Below are positions 31,001 to 43,145 of a DNA stretch of 64,000 nt, in pieces. The notes beneath the pieces were generated by a model. The model had not been told where the DNA came from and ran no database searches. It worked only from the letters and a program-made list of their open reading frames with translations. Each line of letters opens with the position of its first letter. The stretch's first letter is position 1. Source of the DNA: Heliocidaris tuberculata (Eukaryota; Echinodermata; Echinoidea; Camarodonta; Echinometridae). The position numbers and the translations under genes were made by a program. The DNA is taken from contig CM046833.1 in NCBI GenBank assembly GCA_025618425.1, forward strand, positions 39,685,115 to 39,749,114, read 5' to 3'.

Positions 31001-32265
31001 ATTGTAATACATTCAAATGTATATTCCTATGTAAATGTCAGCCATCATTTTGTGTTTTTATAGAGTACTGTATGAAGATCACAGATCGAATGCTTGATGA
31101 GTAAAGGAGAATGATAAAAGCACGAACGTCTCATGGATATCATTTATTAAACTATACCTTCCACTTATCAAGCACGAGGGACCACCTGCGTTGTGTTTGA
31201 GGATCATTTCTCTCAATATACATGTACCATTAATCATTTATTCACTATTTTCCTTGTAAATGCAAAGAATATGACTTTCCATGAACCCCCCCCCCCAAAA
31301 AAAAAAACAACAACAAACAAAACAACAACAAAACAAAACAAAAAAAAAACAAAAACAAAAACAATAAACAAAAACAAACAAAAAACAAAAACAACCCCCC
31401 CCCCCAAAAAAAAAAAAACAAAACAAAACAAAACAAAAACAAAAACAAACAAATAAACAAGCATCCTCGTGCTCCCAAAATGTTGACGTGTTTCTTAGAT
31501 GAAAATACTAGTTTTTTGCACGAGTATAAAAATGCTTATTGTATACCAGTCAACAAACTTTTGATATTCATCACTACAAACGAGGGTCAGATTTTGCAGA
31601 AAGCCGAAAGGGCAAAACTGCGGGTACAACTGATCAAACCAGTGTCCTTCTAATCGCACGAGAAATGATATTTTGGGGGTAGGTTTCCGGGGGGTGGGGC
31701 ACTCGACCCCAAAGGTGGTAGGTATGCGCCGCTGGCAAGACACACACAACACACACACCAAAAAAAAAAAAGGGGGGGGGGGCTTCGAAACTAGCGTATC
31801 ATGAAAAAGATGGTCTTCGGAACTTCTAACATTTTGAAAAAAAAGGAGTCTCTGGAACTGGATTACAGTATAAATATGATGCTACGGAACTGGTTCTCAC
31901 AAGCTTCCATTAGCTAAATACGCTGTCTGTCATGGCAAGTCTATAGCGTGTGTATTCATATAAGCGGGGCTAATTGGCATACATGCGCTCAGCATGAATG
32001 AAAAATGAATTCCCTGGAGTGGATTTGAACCGGATTAGAAGCAATGGGGAAAGCCCGTTGGAATTAAGCACCTTGAATGAAATTCGTTTCCAACTTTTCA
32101 CCAAAATTAATATTCTTCCAGAACGGGCCGGAGTGGGCCATGAAAGCCGGAACGACGGAATTAAAAAAAAATAATAATACAAAACAAAACACAAAAACAA
32201 AACAAAACCCCAAAACACGGTGCTTTGGAACGGTTTTCTTTCTTCTTTTTCTCAACCCCCCCCCC

Positions 32266-32296
<31 letters not shown>

Positions 32297-32436
32297 TATG
32301 CTTTGGAATGGAAATTTGAGAGTAAAAATGGGGGTCTTCTCGGCAGCAAGAACGCACCGCACTGAGTGCCAATATACTGAAAATTTAGTCTTTTAACAAT
32401 GTTTTTTATTTTGTTTTGTTTTTTGTTTGTACAATT

Positions 32437-32499
<63 letters not shown>

Positions 32500-32779
32500 T
32501 TTTTTTTGCATTTATTTTCAAGTTAGTATTTTGTGGAGTTCATCCCAAAAGGGATTTAATCCAAAAACATTCATAGAACATATGACAATTGGTCAAAAAA
32601 AAAAATGATAAAGTTTTGTAGTAATGTTGTTAATGCAATATAGAACATTTGATTCCCATGTGCAAGATACATGTATTAATCTTTAAACACCAGTTTTGGT
32701 CAAATTTGGATTTAGTCCTTTTTGGAAGTAATCTCTTCAATTCGAAAATCTTAACTAAAAATAGTGTCCTTCTCTTTTT

Positions 32780-32818
<39 letters not shown>

Positions 32819-33698
32819 AGTGTCTATAAGCGATATCAGACATGAAAAAGACGATCGCGAAGACTTTCGAAAATTTCATTGTAATGTTCGCATATTTGAA
32901 AAGGTGATGAACAAGTCCATTAGAATCGCCTTAAGTTGATATTGTGAAAGTACTTACGTGTAAGATAAAGGTATGAAATTAAAAGCAACATCTTTTTCCG
33001 TCGTAACACATGTATATTTTGGGTGATCGCATGAAGAGGAAAAGAAAAAAAAATAACTGTCGCACTATGGGATAAATTCTTATTTAATTTTCGTCGGAAT
33101 AAAAAAAAATATAACAACAACATGTACAGTATCGTCATATTTGAGTTATAAAAAAACAAACAAACAAACAACCCCCCCCCAAAAAAAAAAAAAAAACAAC
33201 AACAACAACAACAACGACGACAACAAACAACAAAACCCGGTACAACTGCATCTCCATCTTTGTGCGTTCATTAGTAATATGCAGTATCATGTGAATCAAT
33301 AGCTATGATGATCTGATATTCAGTTCTGCGGGTTTTGTGTTGAAAATTGTATAGCGCCCCCTATGTTTGAATTATAACAACATACATTCTATCATCTCAC
33401 AACGATTGGATTGATATTTATGAAACTGTCATTACTAAAAGTAAGAATGGATCATGGTTGACAGCCCAGCACAAATGCAACGGCTTTTTTCACATTATTG
33501 GTTTATTTTCAAGGTGCATCTCTGGACGCTATTAACGTTTCAATATTTACCCAGTTGATCCATTTCTTTTGTTACATTGATATCATTTCAGGAAAGGCAT
33601 GTTTTATACAAATTGATGATAGTTAGGAACATTTATATACATTCCTGGAGTAATATGTTCAAGAATTGTAGGATTTATAAACGCCCGCATTCTACAAA
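31001..33698. other. Intergenic stretch upstream of copy B with C/A-rich junction repeats
   Basis: No gene is recognised. C runs joined to A-rich (CAAA/CAA) sequence occur at 31287-31460, 32256-32293 and 33172-33236. A TA repeat followed by a T run lies at 32442-32507 and another T run at 32781-32814. At 32021-32031 the minus strand reads GGTTCAAATCC, a tRNA-like B box, but no tRNA or complete SINE could be drawn. Confidence 0.5.
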
Positions 33699-33759
33699 AT
33701 GAAGGACTCTTGCGTTGAAGTCATTCTTTTTATCGCCTCAATCATCAGTCCTAGATGTG
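33699..33759 (+). CDS. Receptor copy B, leader (signal peptide) exon
   Basis: The ATG at 33699 opens MKDSCVEVILFIASIISPRC, a short polar start followed by a hydrophobic core, and the exon ends in phase 1 at TGTG/GTAAGT. It matches the copy C leader (MKVIFVEVLLFVAFISYRS) in length, phase and sequence (VEV-LF-A-IS). It joins in frame to the Ig1 exon at 34584. The leader itself looks intact even though the rest of copy B is broken. Confidence 0.75.
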
Positions 33760-34583
33760 GTAAGTTGAGATTTAATATAATTTTCTTTAGACGTCGTAAT
33801 TGAATTTTAAGCTTCAGATTTTTTTGATTTTTTTTAAAGACTGAGGCCACATCTTGTGTCCCATTATTATTACATTCTTATCCTCATAAACTAGATGGTT
33901 GATGAAAATGTGTCCTAGGGTCCGAGGATTAAGGAGAAGTTACTAGGCATGACTTAGAATAGACCGAACCTCGACCGACTGACTCTTGCGAATTTTGGCA
34001 GGGAAAACCTTGCTATAGGTAGTGGTTTTAGGTACATGTTCAGTCTGATGTTGTCATGAGGCTTTCATCACTTCTTCCACTACGTTCCTCCCCTTGACAA
34101 TTTTTTTTCTTCAATTTTCTTAATCCCTTTATCTGTTTTTTTTTTCATTTGCATCATGTGTCCTATTTAGATTATAGGATTTGATTGTATTCGATTCATT
34201 AGCTGTGATGCATTTGAAGTGTAATTCACGTAAAGCACAAAAGCAATAATATAATTTGAAAGAGTAACTCATGAGAGCATGTAATGTTGTTATTACTTCA
34301 AAGGGAATCTTTTTAAAAAATCGCAAAGGAAATTGGCGTTTATTGTCACTTTGATATTGGACTTTCTTTATAAAAACAAAACAAAACAAAATGTGATATG
34401 TCAGTATGATGAACTAGGAGCGATATCAGAAAAGTAAAAAAAAAAAAAAAATCGATTTCTCTTTAGCCTCGCTGAGTATAATGTATGGACAAAAATTGTT
34501 AGCGATAAGTGAGAACACTGAAATATTGAAAAATTAATATTCATCGGATTTTCTGAACTGCACAATTCAATTCCAGTATGCAG
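33760..34583 (+). other. Copy B intron leader-Ig1
   Basis: This is AT-rich intron sequence with an A run at 34437-34451. No further feature is seen. Confidence 0.6.
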
Positions 34584-34795
34584 GCGGTGCATTTTATACC
34601 GTGTCTATTCAAACATCCAACTACCTTCCTGTCATCGGGCAAGGCTTCAAACTTATTTGCTCCTTCATACCCTCTACAATGAATCAGCAAATAGTTTGGA
34701 AAAGCAGTAATGACGTTGAGCCGGCATCTCATATCTGCCAGCCACTTTTGAATTTAATTGAAGTGAATTGTAGTGGTTTATTAAAAACAAACAAA
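34584..34795 (+). pseudogene. Receptor copy B, Ig1 first half (disrupted)
   Basis: After a TATGCAG acceptor, the sequence encodes SIQTSNYLPVIGQGFKLICS with the core Trp in QIVWKSSND, matching Ig1 of the other copies, then reaches the extra Cys pair (HIC ... VNC) and diverges into AAACAAAC repeats near 34785. The second half of the domain reappears 4 kb away at 38795. The exon has therefore been split by inserted DNA, and copy B cannot encode an intact Ig1. Confidence 0.8.
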
Positions 34796-34861
34796 CAAAC
34801 TGGCAGCTAAAAGGGTGACAATGTTTGTTTTTTACAAATTTTGTACAAAGTTTTTACAAAA

Positions 34862-36019
34862 TGTGACCCGGCACCACAAAACCACCAAAAAGTCGCAACC
34901 CGTGATTTTGTGTAAACAGCTGAAATGGAAATTTGGATTGGAAAATTTGATTTTGGGATTTTTGGTTTTTCTGAAAGATCGTTCTTTTCTGAACCTTATA
35001 TCAAAATCTGGAAGCTTAAAACACAGTAGAAGATGAATTTTTAACAGTTTTTCTAGACCAGTTTTTTTCGCACAGCTTGGGTCTCTTCCTAATTCTTCGC
35101 CTTCCCGTATGATCTTTTTTTTAATCGGTACCGCTCACCCTCGAAAAATCACTGCAATCTCACGGGCCTTAAATTACCTGTTCCCTAATAATTTTTAGAC
35201 TGATAGAAAGAATAAACATTCAACAATCTCATCATACTGATATTACAGTTCACCAATAGTCGCGAAAGCAAATTACAGAGCAGTTTTAAGTTCCATTTCG
35301 ATGACGAAACAGAGTCTGAAAAAGGACGAACGATCAAGTTTATTCATGTGAGGAAGGAAAGAGTATGTAAGTTCTATGTAAAACAAATTGCATAGGTTAA
35401 TCAATGTGAACAAGAAATAGAGTAGGTCCTATTCAAGTTAATTATAGGCTAAATTACAAGTTCTATGTATGATAACAGAATGACTACACAGGTAACAAAC
35501 CAGTATTATGTAACAGGGAACAAAGAAAGACAGCCCAAAGGAGTGAATAGGCATTGTCTAGTGCAGGTGTCAGGCCACCGAGGTGCGCTTAATCTCCCAT
35601 TAGAACACTCTCATTTGCATCATAATGACTTTCGTACAAATAAAGTTCACAATTTGAAGTCTTGGCAATAGAATGAATAAACTATGTTTAACACTCCTAC
35701 CAAATATCAACCTAATCCGACAATTCATTCATAGTGGGTGCTATGGCCTTTTGATTCACTCTCCATTGATTTTCTCTCTTGTTTTCTTACTCCGCACGCT
35801 TGAACAGGCCTCAACTTTAGAGCTCATTTCCTCCCTATTTAATACGAGCAAACCTCTCTTACAAGCTCCTTTCATTCGCTGAATTAAAAGGGTTAGAAAG
35901 TTTCAATTATAATGAGTCATATATCATTTTAAAGCTGAGACTTTGTTCTATCCAAATATGATAAAATCAGAAAAATAATTTTTTGCGACTTTTTGGTGGT
36001 TTTGTGGTGCCGGGTCACA
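34862..36019. mobile_element. TIR element inside copy B Ig1 (1158 bp)
   Basis: Inverted ends of about 37 bp start TGTGACCCGGCACCACAAAA on the left (34862-34898) and are mirrored on the right (35983-36019, ending GTGCCGGGTCACA). No transposase is encoded. A clean target duplication is not apparent, so the superfamily is left open. It is one of the insertions that split copy B Ig1. Confidence 0.75.
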
Positions 36020-38794
36020 AATGATCACTTCATAATGAAAACATCAAGAAACAAAAGCAACATAGTAAATGATATTATAATCGTATAGCAAGGAAACACA
36101 TTTGAAAGATGAAATTTAAATAACGAAGTTTCTTGTAATATGAGAATGAGTAAAATCATAGTAAAGAATTCAGTTTTCAGAAACCATAAGTGAGTTATAA
36201 GCGTTTGTTTCACAATAGGTAAATTATGTCATTGTACCTAAAACAAACTAAAGGAATTATCATAAAATTCATTGTAAAATTTCAGTTGTATAAAAGGATA
36301 TTTACGTAGAGTATTTCAATCCAAAAAAGAATTATAAATTCTTTCATATGAAAAAAATAATAAAAAAATAAAAATGGATAAATAAAGACATGGCCTGCAC
36401 GTACCGAATCAAGGGCATAAATTCAAATGAATAAACCCGATATCAGAGTAACAGGTGGTTTGTGAGAAGCATATAAACTGCAAGGAGAAGAAATGTGGGG
36501 AAGAATGAAGAACTGAAATATAGAGAAGACTCGGTTTAAAGTGCAGAACACATTTCAAACTACTTTAACCTTTAACCTTGGGACATGAGAGATAAAATGG
36601 AGTTTATGATTACAACAGATAAACGACAGTGGTATAACCAGCATAACAAAAGATCCAGAAAGCCAAATTCAACACAAAAGGCTCATTAACATGAACATGA
36701 ATGAATACTTAGCGCAGCCATTGGAAAATAAATATGAGTGCTAGTGCATAAATTAATAAAATAGATTATAATAAACGAGAGTCAATAAAAATGTATGTGT
36801 GACCAAGTATTTGCACTATACAATAAATAAGATAAAAACATTCATTTAAAAGTTCTAAAAATATATAATATAAAGATTGAATAAAAATGATGATCAGTGA
36901 ACGGCATGCATGCATAAAGAGAGAAACCGGACTAACAATGAGCAGAGAAAGTACAGATGATGAAAAAGAGGATAGAAATAAGAAGAATAGGAAGGGATGA
37001 AGGAAATAGCATAATGATATTATAATGAATAAAACAACAAGACTAAACAATATAGGAACATTATTGCACTAAGAAACGGCTATCATTAAGAAGACGAATT
37101 ACAGAAGGGATCGTTGAAGAAAGATATCTTTCAGCGCTACAACGAGGCATATTCAAATGATGAGAATTTCTGAGATCACGGCAAGAGGTCTGGCGGCGAG
37201 TAAGTCAAAGAAGTTCACGATGACGGTGCGCTGCTCGCTGGGTAGAAAGTTTCCAACATTTTTCTAAGGAATTTTATGTATGATTTTTTTTTTTTTTTTT
37301 ATTGGGTTATTTTTGTATGTTATGCTGTGTAAACTGAAAATTTAAAATGATCCTAAATGTTCGGATTTTGAATCAATAAATGAATGTGAATTTGAATTTG
37401 AAATTGAAATTTGAATTTGTTAACTTGCAGCAAAAAGAATGGGATGCCTCCGACGTCAAAAGATATTATAAAACGAGTGATAGAAAGTAAACAAGAAGAA
37501 AGAAAAATAGCTGAGCAGAAAGGAACACTAAATAATCATGATAGGAAATGAAGAAAATGGAGTCATTTGCTGCTCTCGCTGGAAACGCAACACAGGTCGG
37601 ATTGTGCATCTACGTGGGGGGGGGGGGGAATTGTATGGTGTCATCAAGGGGACGTATTTCATACATAATTACTAAAATAAATTTTTTGACGTAACAAAAT
37701 TACAAGTAAAGTATCACATTTCATACGTAAAGTGGCGTATCTACAGGGGCAGAGGGGGCACGTTGCCCGGGTGCCACTTGAAGGGGGCCCAAAAATGCAA
37801 TAGAGAGAAAGAAAAGGGGGAGAAATACAAGAAAATTTATGGTCTTTGACTTTGAGTTTGAAGCTTATTTGCGCCCCAGTCAAGGACAAAATGTGTAAGA
37901 TATGGTGTTTTATAAGGTTTGAAATGCGAAAAGATTTAAAGCTCGGTCATTTTGCTCCCTCGCATGATTATGTTCTGGATCTAGCTATTTCATGCTCCCG
38001 ATGGCGTTTTATAGTTAGACCAAAATTGACTCTAGTTGTTTTGCAGGAACTTATTAAATTTTGTGCCCCCTCCCAGACGAGATATATGTCCATAAAAAGC
38101 ACTTTCAAAGTATAAAACATTTGAAAGAAATCATAAATTTGCCTAGCAATTGCCTTGGCTAAATTCCACATATAGGGCCTGTATTTCTTCAGGGTTTCAT
38201 TCATTTCGCGCCCCCAAAATAGGAATGTTCAAAATTTTAAAAAGAAATTTATTGCTAAGTCGGTGACAGCGACGCTGTTTTCCCTTGGATTCATTTTCTA
38301 ATGGTAAAATACATAAACACAGCATAACATACCCCCCCCCCCAAAAAAAAAAAACAACAAACAAACAAACAAACAAACAAACAAACAAACACAAAAAAAC
38401 AAAAAAAAACAAAAAAAACACACACAAAAAAACAAAAAAAAAAACAAAAAAAAACAAAAAAACAAAAACAAAAACAAAATAAAAAAAACAAAACAAAAAA
38501 CAAAAACAAAAACAAAAAACAAAAACAAAACAAAATAAAACAAAACAAAAAAATCATGCATAAATTTCCTGAAAAATGCTTGGGGGAAAAATCAATTTTA
38601 AAAATCGTTCTTTTTTTTCACTGCTCAAAAAAAAGATACCATACAAAAAATTCCTTAAAAATGTTGGAAAATTTTTACCCAGCGAGCCGTGCCGTGCCAC
38701 GCCGCGACCCGACTGGTGATTGGAGAAGTTTAAGAGAAAAGGCTTCTAGAAGGACAAGTCGACGAGAAGATAGAGTTTAAGGTTTTTGCCTGTG
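36020..38794. other. Remaining insert within copy B Ig1: repeats and LINE-like tail
   Basis: AT-rich DNA of unclear origin runs to about 37270. At 37370-37425 a (TGAATTTGAA)n stretch following AATCAATAAATGAATG looks like a LINE 3' tail on the + strand. At 37733-37790 is a G-rich segment like other AGTGGCG termini in the window, and C(n)-A-rich microsatellite fills 38331-38555. No coding gene was recognised. Confidence 0.5.
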
Positions 38795-38965
38795 AGTCTA
38801 GCATTTCATACCCTTTGAAGTTCAGTTTGATGGGAGACTCTACCAGTGTTAATCTAACAGTCAAGGACCTAATTTGGAATGATAGCAGAAATTACAAACG
38901 CACAATGATAAGTGCAGATGGATCGAGGCAATCAACAGAAAGAAATGTAGAAGTTCTGCTACCAG
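38795..38965 (+). pseudogene. Receptor copy B, Ig1 second half (displaced)
   Basis: The sequence reads PLKFSLMGDSTSVNLTVKDL and matches the D-F strands of copies C and D (PSKFSLLTDSSSGNLTIKDL). The F-strand DDxxxYxC has become WNDSRNYKR, losing the canonical Cys. The exon end reads CCAG/AAGC instead of CCAG/GTAT, so the splice donor is gone. This is the remnant of the exon begun at 34584. Confidence 0.75.
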
Positions 38966-39433
38966 AAGCTATTTATGTTAAGTCCTTTTGATTAACATTA
39001 AGCTAGGATATATTGAAGACTTTTAAGGAATACCCTTTTCTAACTTTTCAGATCAGCAACACTTTACATTAGTAAATCATTTAAGGAAACGGTTTGCATA
39101 TAACGAAATAAGATAAATTTCGTTAATCATTCCTCTTTATGATGTCTTTAAACAATTCTACATTTATTCAAGTGAGCGATCATCCACATTTTTAAACAGT
39201 ACAAAAGAATACTAAAACTCCCAAGATTACCACTTTGATTAGATACCAAAATGAAGCCGATCATCCCAGTAGGCCCTTTTATTTTATTTTTTTATTTATT
39301 TTTGCGTTAAAAATAAGTCATTTGGGGGGTCAGTTTTGATTTCCAGTTTCTCACTTTATCTAATACTATCTAATAATCATCTAATAAACTACAATAATGC
39401 CCCGCTGACAATTATGGCAAACATTAATTTAAT

Positions 39434-39682
39434 GTGACGTGTGAAGTAAGAGGGTCATGACCTCCTGCAGTGCTCGAGTAGTATATTTTGAATTATAAAT
39501 TACTTCCAGAGATCAGTATGATACTGTATATGACCAGAGCCATGAAACCTATGTCTCTTGAAATTGCTATAATCATGCTGTCAATCGATGACGACAAAAA
39601 GATTTTCCGATGTTCTGCGTTTCATCCAGAACTGGAACGCAAAATACAGTTTAATCTTCGCATCGCTGTTCTTTTCCCGTCT
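39434..39682 (+). pseudogene. Receptor copy B, Ig2 remnant
   Basis: CGACCTCCTGCAGT-type sequence (RPPAVLE) followed by a stop, then PMSLEIAIIMLSIDDDKKIF and RCSAFHPELE, corresponds to Ig2 of the other copies (YVSRKVATIMPS ... LRCVASHPEL). The 5' part of the exon, including the acceptor and first Cys, is missing or unrecognisable, and stops interrupt the frame. It is clearly a decayed exon. Confidence 0.7.
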
Positions 39683-39982
39683 TAAACGGGTTCATATCTC
39701 CCATTTTGCATTTTTTCCTTTTGCAATGCAAAATATCATAGGTTCGTACCGGGTGTAATGGGGCAAGACAAGAATAATAGGTGACATTTTTTTTTCAGTT
39801 AAGCAATTCTTTTCTCAGTCTTAAAGAACGTACTAAACACATAGTAAATCAAATCCTAAAAGCAATATTTAATGTTATCGTACTGACCAACCACAGAAAT
39901 AGTTTATCGAGGTTTTCGGTTTTTATTTTATTTATGTAGTCTTTTACGCAGCCAATATCCCAGGTAAGTACAATCTCTATCG

Positions 39983-40010
39983 TTGCCGCTGCTCGCGCTC
40001 TCTCTCTCTC

Positions 40011-40048
<38 letters not shown>

Positions 40049-40135
40049 CCTATCTCTCCACATCTCTCCTCTTCTCTCTCTCTCTCTCTCTCCTCCACCC
40101 CCCCCCCCCTCTCTCTCTCTCTCTCTATCTCTCTC
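39983..40135. repeat. Compound (TC)n-(CA)n-(TC)n microsatellite
   Basis: (TC) repeats at 39998-40012, (CA)n at 40015-40046 and further (TC) blocks to 40135 with a C run at 40099-40108. It ends about 60 bp before the copy B Ig3 acceptor. Confidence 0.9.
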
Positions 40136-40194
40136 TTTCTATTCTTCTTCCTATTGGCGTTTGAAATTATTTGTTTGATCTTTTCATCACTCAG

Positions 40195-40537
40195 TGTTCC
40201 CGGCAAACATAACAATTTCAACATCTGGAAAAACGATACAGTACATACAGGGACCAACGCTTGTTTTTTGTCCAAGAGAATTCATCGACCTCTATTATCT
40301 GCAAAAGTATAGGATCATGGCAACATGCTGAAATATCATGGGCTCTTGGCAGTGCAGGCAGTTTCCCTGGATATACAAGTTCTTCAGAATACAGAAATGC
40401 CTTAAATAGCAGTCTATATGACACTACAAGTATTCTTCATCTATACCCGAAGAGGGATAACCACAAACAATCTCTTTGGTGTTTTGCATCTTTTGCGACT
40501 CTCCGTGTTCAGAAGGAAGCTTTATTGATGGTTTACG
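40195..40537 (+). pseudogene. Receptor copy B, Ig3 (frameshifted)
   Basis: The exon runs from CACTCAG to TACG/GTGAGT and is 343 nt, one nucleotide off the 3n length of its paralogues (351 and 342). It starts in frame FPANITISTSGKTIQY and continues after a shift near 40265 as VQENSSTSIICKSIGSW with F-strand LWCFASFA. Both splice sites look good. The frameshift would truncate any protein from copy B. Confidence 0.8.
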
Positions 40538-40619
40538 GTGAGTACATCATCGGTAATTTCAGGGGATTGTACAATCACGAAAGTCTTGATAGATGATGTA
40601 ATTATATAACTTTATATAG

Positions 40620-40667
<48 letters not shown>

Positions 40668-41102
40668 CACTATATATATATAACTATATATAACTACATT
40701 TAACTATTATTGCACAGAACAACTACACATTACACACGAGACAACATATACATTTGCTTCGACCTTAAAAGTCAGGTAATTGTTTACTTTGCTTAGTGAG
40801 TTGCATTTCCATTATTTCACTTACTCCTGCCGAGTAACATCTTTTCAATTTCACTTACTCCTGTTGATTTATGTTGCCAGCTTTATGATAATTCTGTTCT
40901 GTTGTCTCTAATTTTGTTAAGTTGCTTATTATTATTATTTGTTTCATTCTGTTTGATTTAGCAAATAAACGTGAAGAAGGCCAGCAGTCGAAAGCTTGTA
41001 AATACACCGAGTGACCTACTTCATTCTGTTCCATCATTCTCTGTTCACATATCTAAATTTAACATGGTTCAACCGAACGGTACACGCATCCACACTCTCT
41101 CG

Positions 41103-41162
<60 letters not shown>
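40620..41162. repeat. TA microsatellites flanking a Penelope-like trace
   Basis: TA repeats fill 40620-40690 and 41103-41162. Between them, 40971-40998 reads GTGAAGAAGGCCAGCAG then TCGAAAGCTTG, sharing GTCGAAAGCTTG with the Penelope-type motif at 23640 on the other strand. Confidence 0.6.
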
Positions 41163-41166
<4 letters not shown>

Positions 41167-41448
41167 GCTGCCAAGTAGGTCTAATATTTAACATATGATT
41201 ATTTATCATGGTCTACACAATTAAAAATATTAACGTATGCAATATTGCGTAACAGAAAAAAAAAATGTTTGAAATCATCATGATTGATTGAATACAAGGA
41301 ATGCTATGAATTTAGGTAATATGCTGATTAAATAGTTAAATAGCCAGGGTTATTCAGTGATTGTACACCTGTTGGTAAGGATGAGGTTTGGTCCAGTTAA
41401 TATAAAGGTCTCATTTTATTTCAAGTTGGATATCTGTGTGAGCAGTAT

Positions 41449-41655
41449 CTAGAAATTTATAACATTGTGTATTATATTATGTATGTACTTTAAAAACATT
41501 GTTTTAAAGACTGCGTTCTGCAAGGGTTTCTGTATTCGTGGTGTGTAATGTCGTCTGGTCTTGCCAATGTAACGAGCCTTACATCTCGCACAGATGAATT
41601 GGTATTTAAAAAAAAAATGTACGGAACTCTTGCCTATATATCTGGGGGATAACAT
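41449..41655 (-). pseudogene. Penelope-like element fragment with GIY-YIG motif
   Basis: The minus strand encodes YQFICARCKARYIGKTRRHY followed by TPRIQKP. The pattern C-x2-C-x3-YIGxTxRxxxxRI is the GIY-YIG endonuclease region of Penelope-like retroelements. No reverse transcriptase is visible next to it, so this is a short relic. It sits in the copy B intron between Ig3 and Ig4, on the opposite strand to the receptor. Confidence 0.6.
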
Positions 41656-41799
41656 ATAACAGAGGCTATAAATTTCTGTTTTAACAAATATTTTTCTTGA
41701 AATATATCAAGTTGAAATAGTTTTACCTCTTCAGATTCAGATTAGCGTTCGTATAATGATATTTAGTATTGCAGTTATATTCGTAATTTCCCTGTACAG

Positions 41800-42105
41800 G
41801 ACCACCAGGTATCGTCAAAATGCATGTACCGAATATTCTGATAGATGGTCTAGCAACCGATATAACCTGCATCGCTAACGACGGATACCCTGACCCATTC
41901 ATTCATTGGTATATTGGATCAAGAAATTTGACAGAAAACTCGCTTATTCGCGTTTCCATGAACACAAAAGATCGTTATGATGCTGAAAGTCGCCTCACCT
42001 ATACACCAAAGAAGAGTGATTACGGGAAGCGTATTATCTGCCAAGCTCTACATTATAAATCACTTTTTCGGTCTAAGAATACCAGCAAGGTCCTAAACAT
42101 TTCAT
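41800..42105 (+). CDS. Receptor copy B, exon Ig4 (open)
   Basis: This 306-nt, phase 1-1 exon runs from CCCTGTACAG to TTTCAT/GTGAGT. It has TDITCIANDGYPDPFIHWYI, the family signature DRYDAESRLTY, F-strand KRIICQALHY and a terminal VLNIS. The exon itself has no lesion and is about as diverged from copies A and C as they are from each other. Because upstream exons of copy B are broken, it is unlikely to be translated in a full receptor, but it could serve as a donor for recombination. Confidence 0.78.
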
Positions 42106-42443
42106 GTGAGTATAGCTATCTTAGGAATGAAGTTACCACTATCCCTAAAACAGACTTTGCTACACGGACTTTTTGAGAATTTCTTTTTTCTTCAATTTCA
42201 GCTTTTATAACTTCTCAGAAAATTTGGTCATATACCCCTTCCCCCACTGAAATGGCTCTAGCGAAGACCCTGCCCCAGAATCATACGTAAATTGATTTCC
42301 ACTGTTCGTAAATTTGATTGATTTTTTTTTTTTTGTTGGTTGAAATCCTGCAGACCTGATACCTATCCCTTCATTCTTATCTTACTCAGTCATTCCCCTT
42401 TTCACTCCTATCTTATATGCTTTTCCACAATCATGTAATACAG

Positions 42444-42758
42444 ACAAGCCAAAAGTCACCGGTTCTTCCCGACGGGTTGTTAACATGGTTACAGGTAATA
42501 CGTACTTCAATTTCATACTCATATGTACGTCAGATGCCAATCCACCCGCCCTGATTTTCGTCTGGTTCTGTAACGGTTCTACAGTGCATAACAACACCAG
42601 GAGTATAACGCTGCATAAGACTCTACAAGAAGGTGAAATACTGACTTCAAATGAGATAACCATACGAAACCTCCCGTCTGCAGATTCCTGTAAATACTCG
42701 TGCGTAGCCTCTACGGCGTATGGTATCGGCATTGTGGTCTTCAACTTCACATTCTCAC
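42444..42758 (+). CDS. Receptor copy B, exon Ig5 (open)
   Basis: This 315-nt, phase 1-1 exon runs from GTAATACAG to TCTCAC/GTTAGT. It encodes NFILICTSDANPPALIFVWF, CNGSTVHNNT, and F-strand CKYSCVASTAYG, with the extra Cys pair of Ig5 conserved. It is three codons longer than copies A and C. The donor is weaker than in the other copies. It is part of pseudogene-like copy B and is followed by a decayed FN3 exon at 44133. Confidence 0.78.
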
Positions 42759-43145
42759 GTTAGTTGAAACTATTTTTTGTATCGTATGCTTAATTTCTAT
42801 CTTTCTCGCTTTATTCCAAATGCTTTTCAATAACGTTTAGCGGTAAATAAATTAGGTACAATGACAAAACATTAGATACTTCAGTTTAAATACCTCTCCT
42901 GTATTCTCCCCCTAAATTTCAAATGATTTTTATCTACTTATTTATCTTCAAAGATAATGAACTATTGATATCTAGGGCCACAATACCACCTGCGAGTTCA
43001 TTAAACCATTGCACAGTTAACGAAGTATACCATCATGTAAATTCAGTGAAAAGCAACGAAAAAAAAAAGGGGGGGGGACACACAAATTAACTAAACATGT
43101 CATCGCCACTGGCGTAGACAGGGGGGGGGGGAGCAGGGGGGGAAA
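42759..43145. other. Copy B sequence after Ig5
   Basis: This is AT-rich sequence with an A-G homopolymer junction at 43060-43077 and a CACTGGCGTAGACAGG-G(n) motif at 43106-43131 resembling a transposon terminus. No exon is recognised. Confidence 0.5.

Noticed and set aside
31980..32110. Possible tRNA or tRNA-derived SINE on the minus strand (B box GGTTCAAATCC at 32021-32031)
   Set aside because: No convincing A box, cloverleaf or SINE tail could be drawn; one B box match is not enough.
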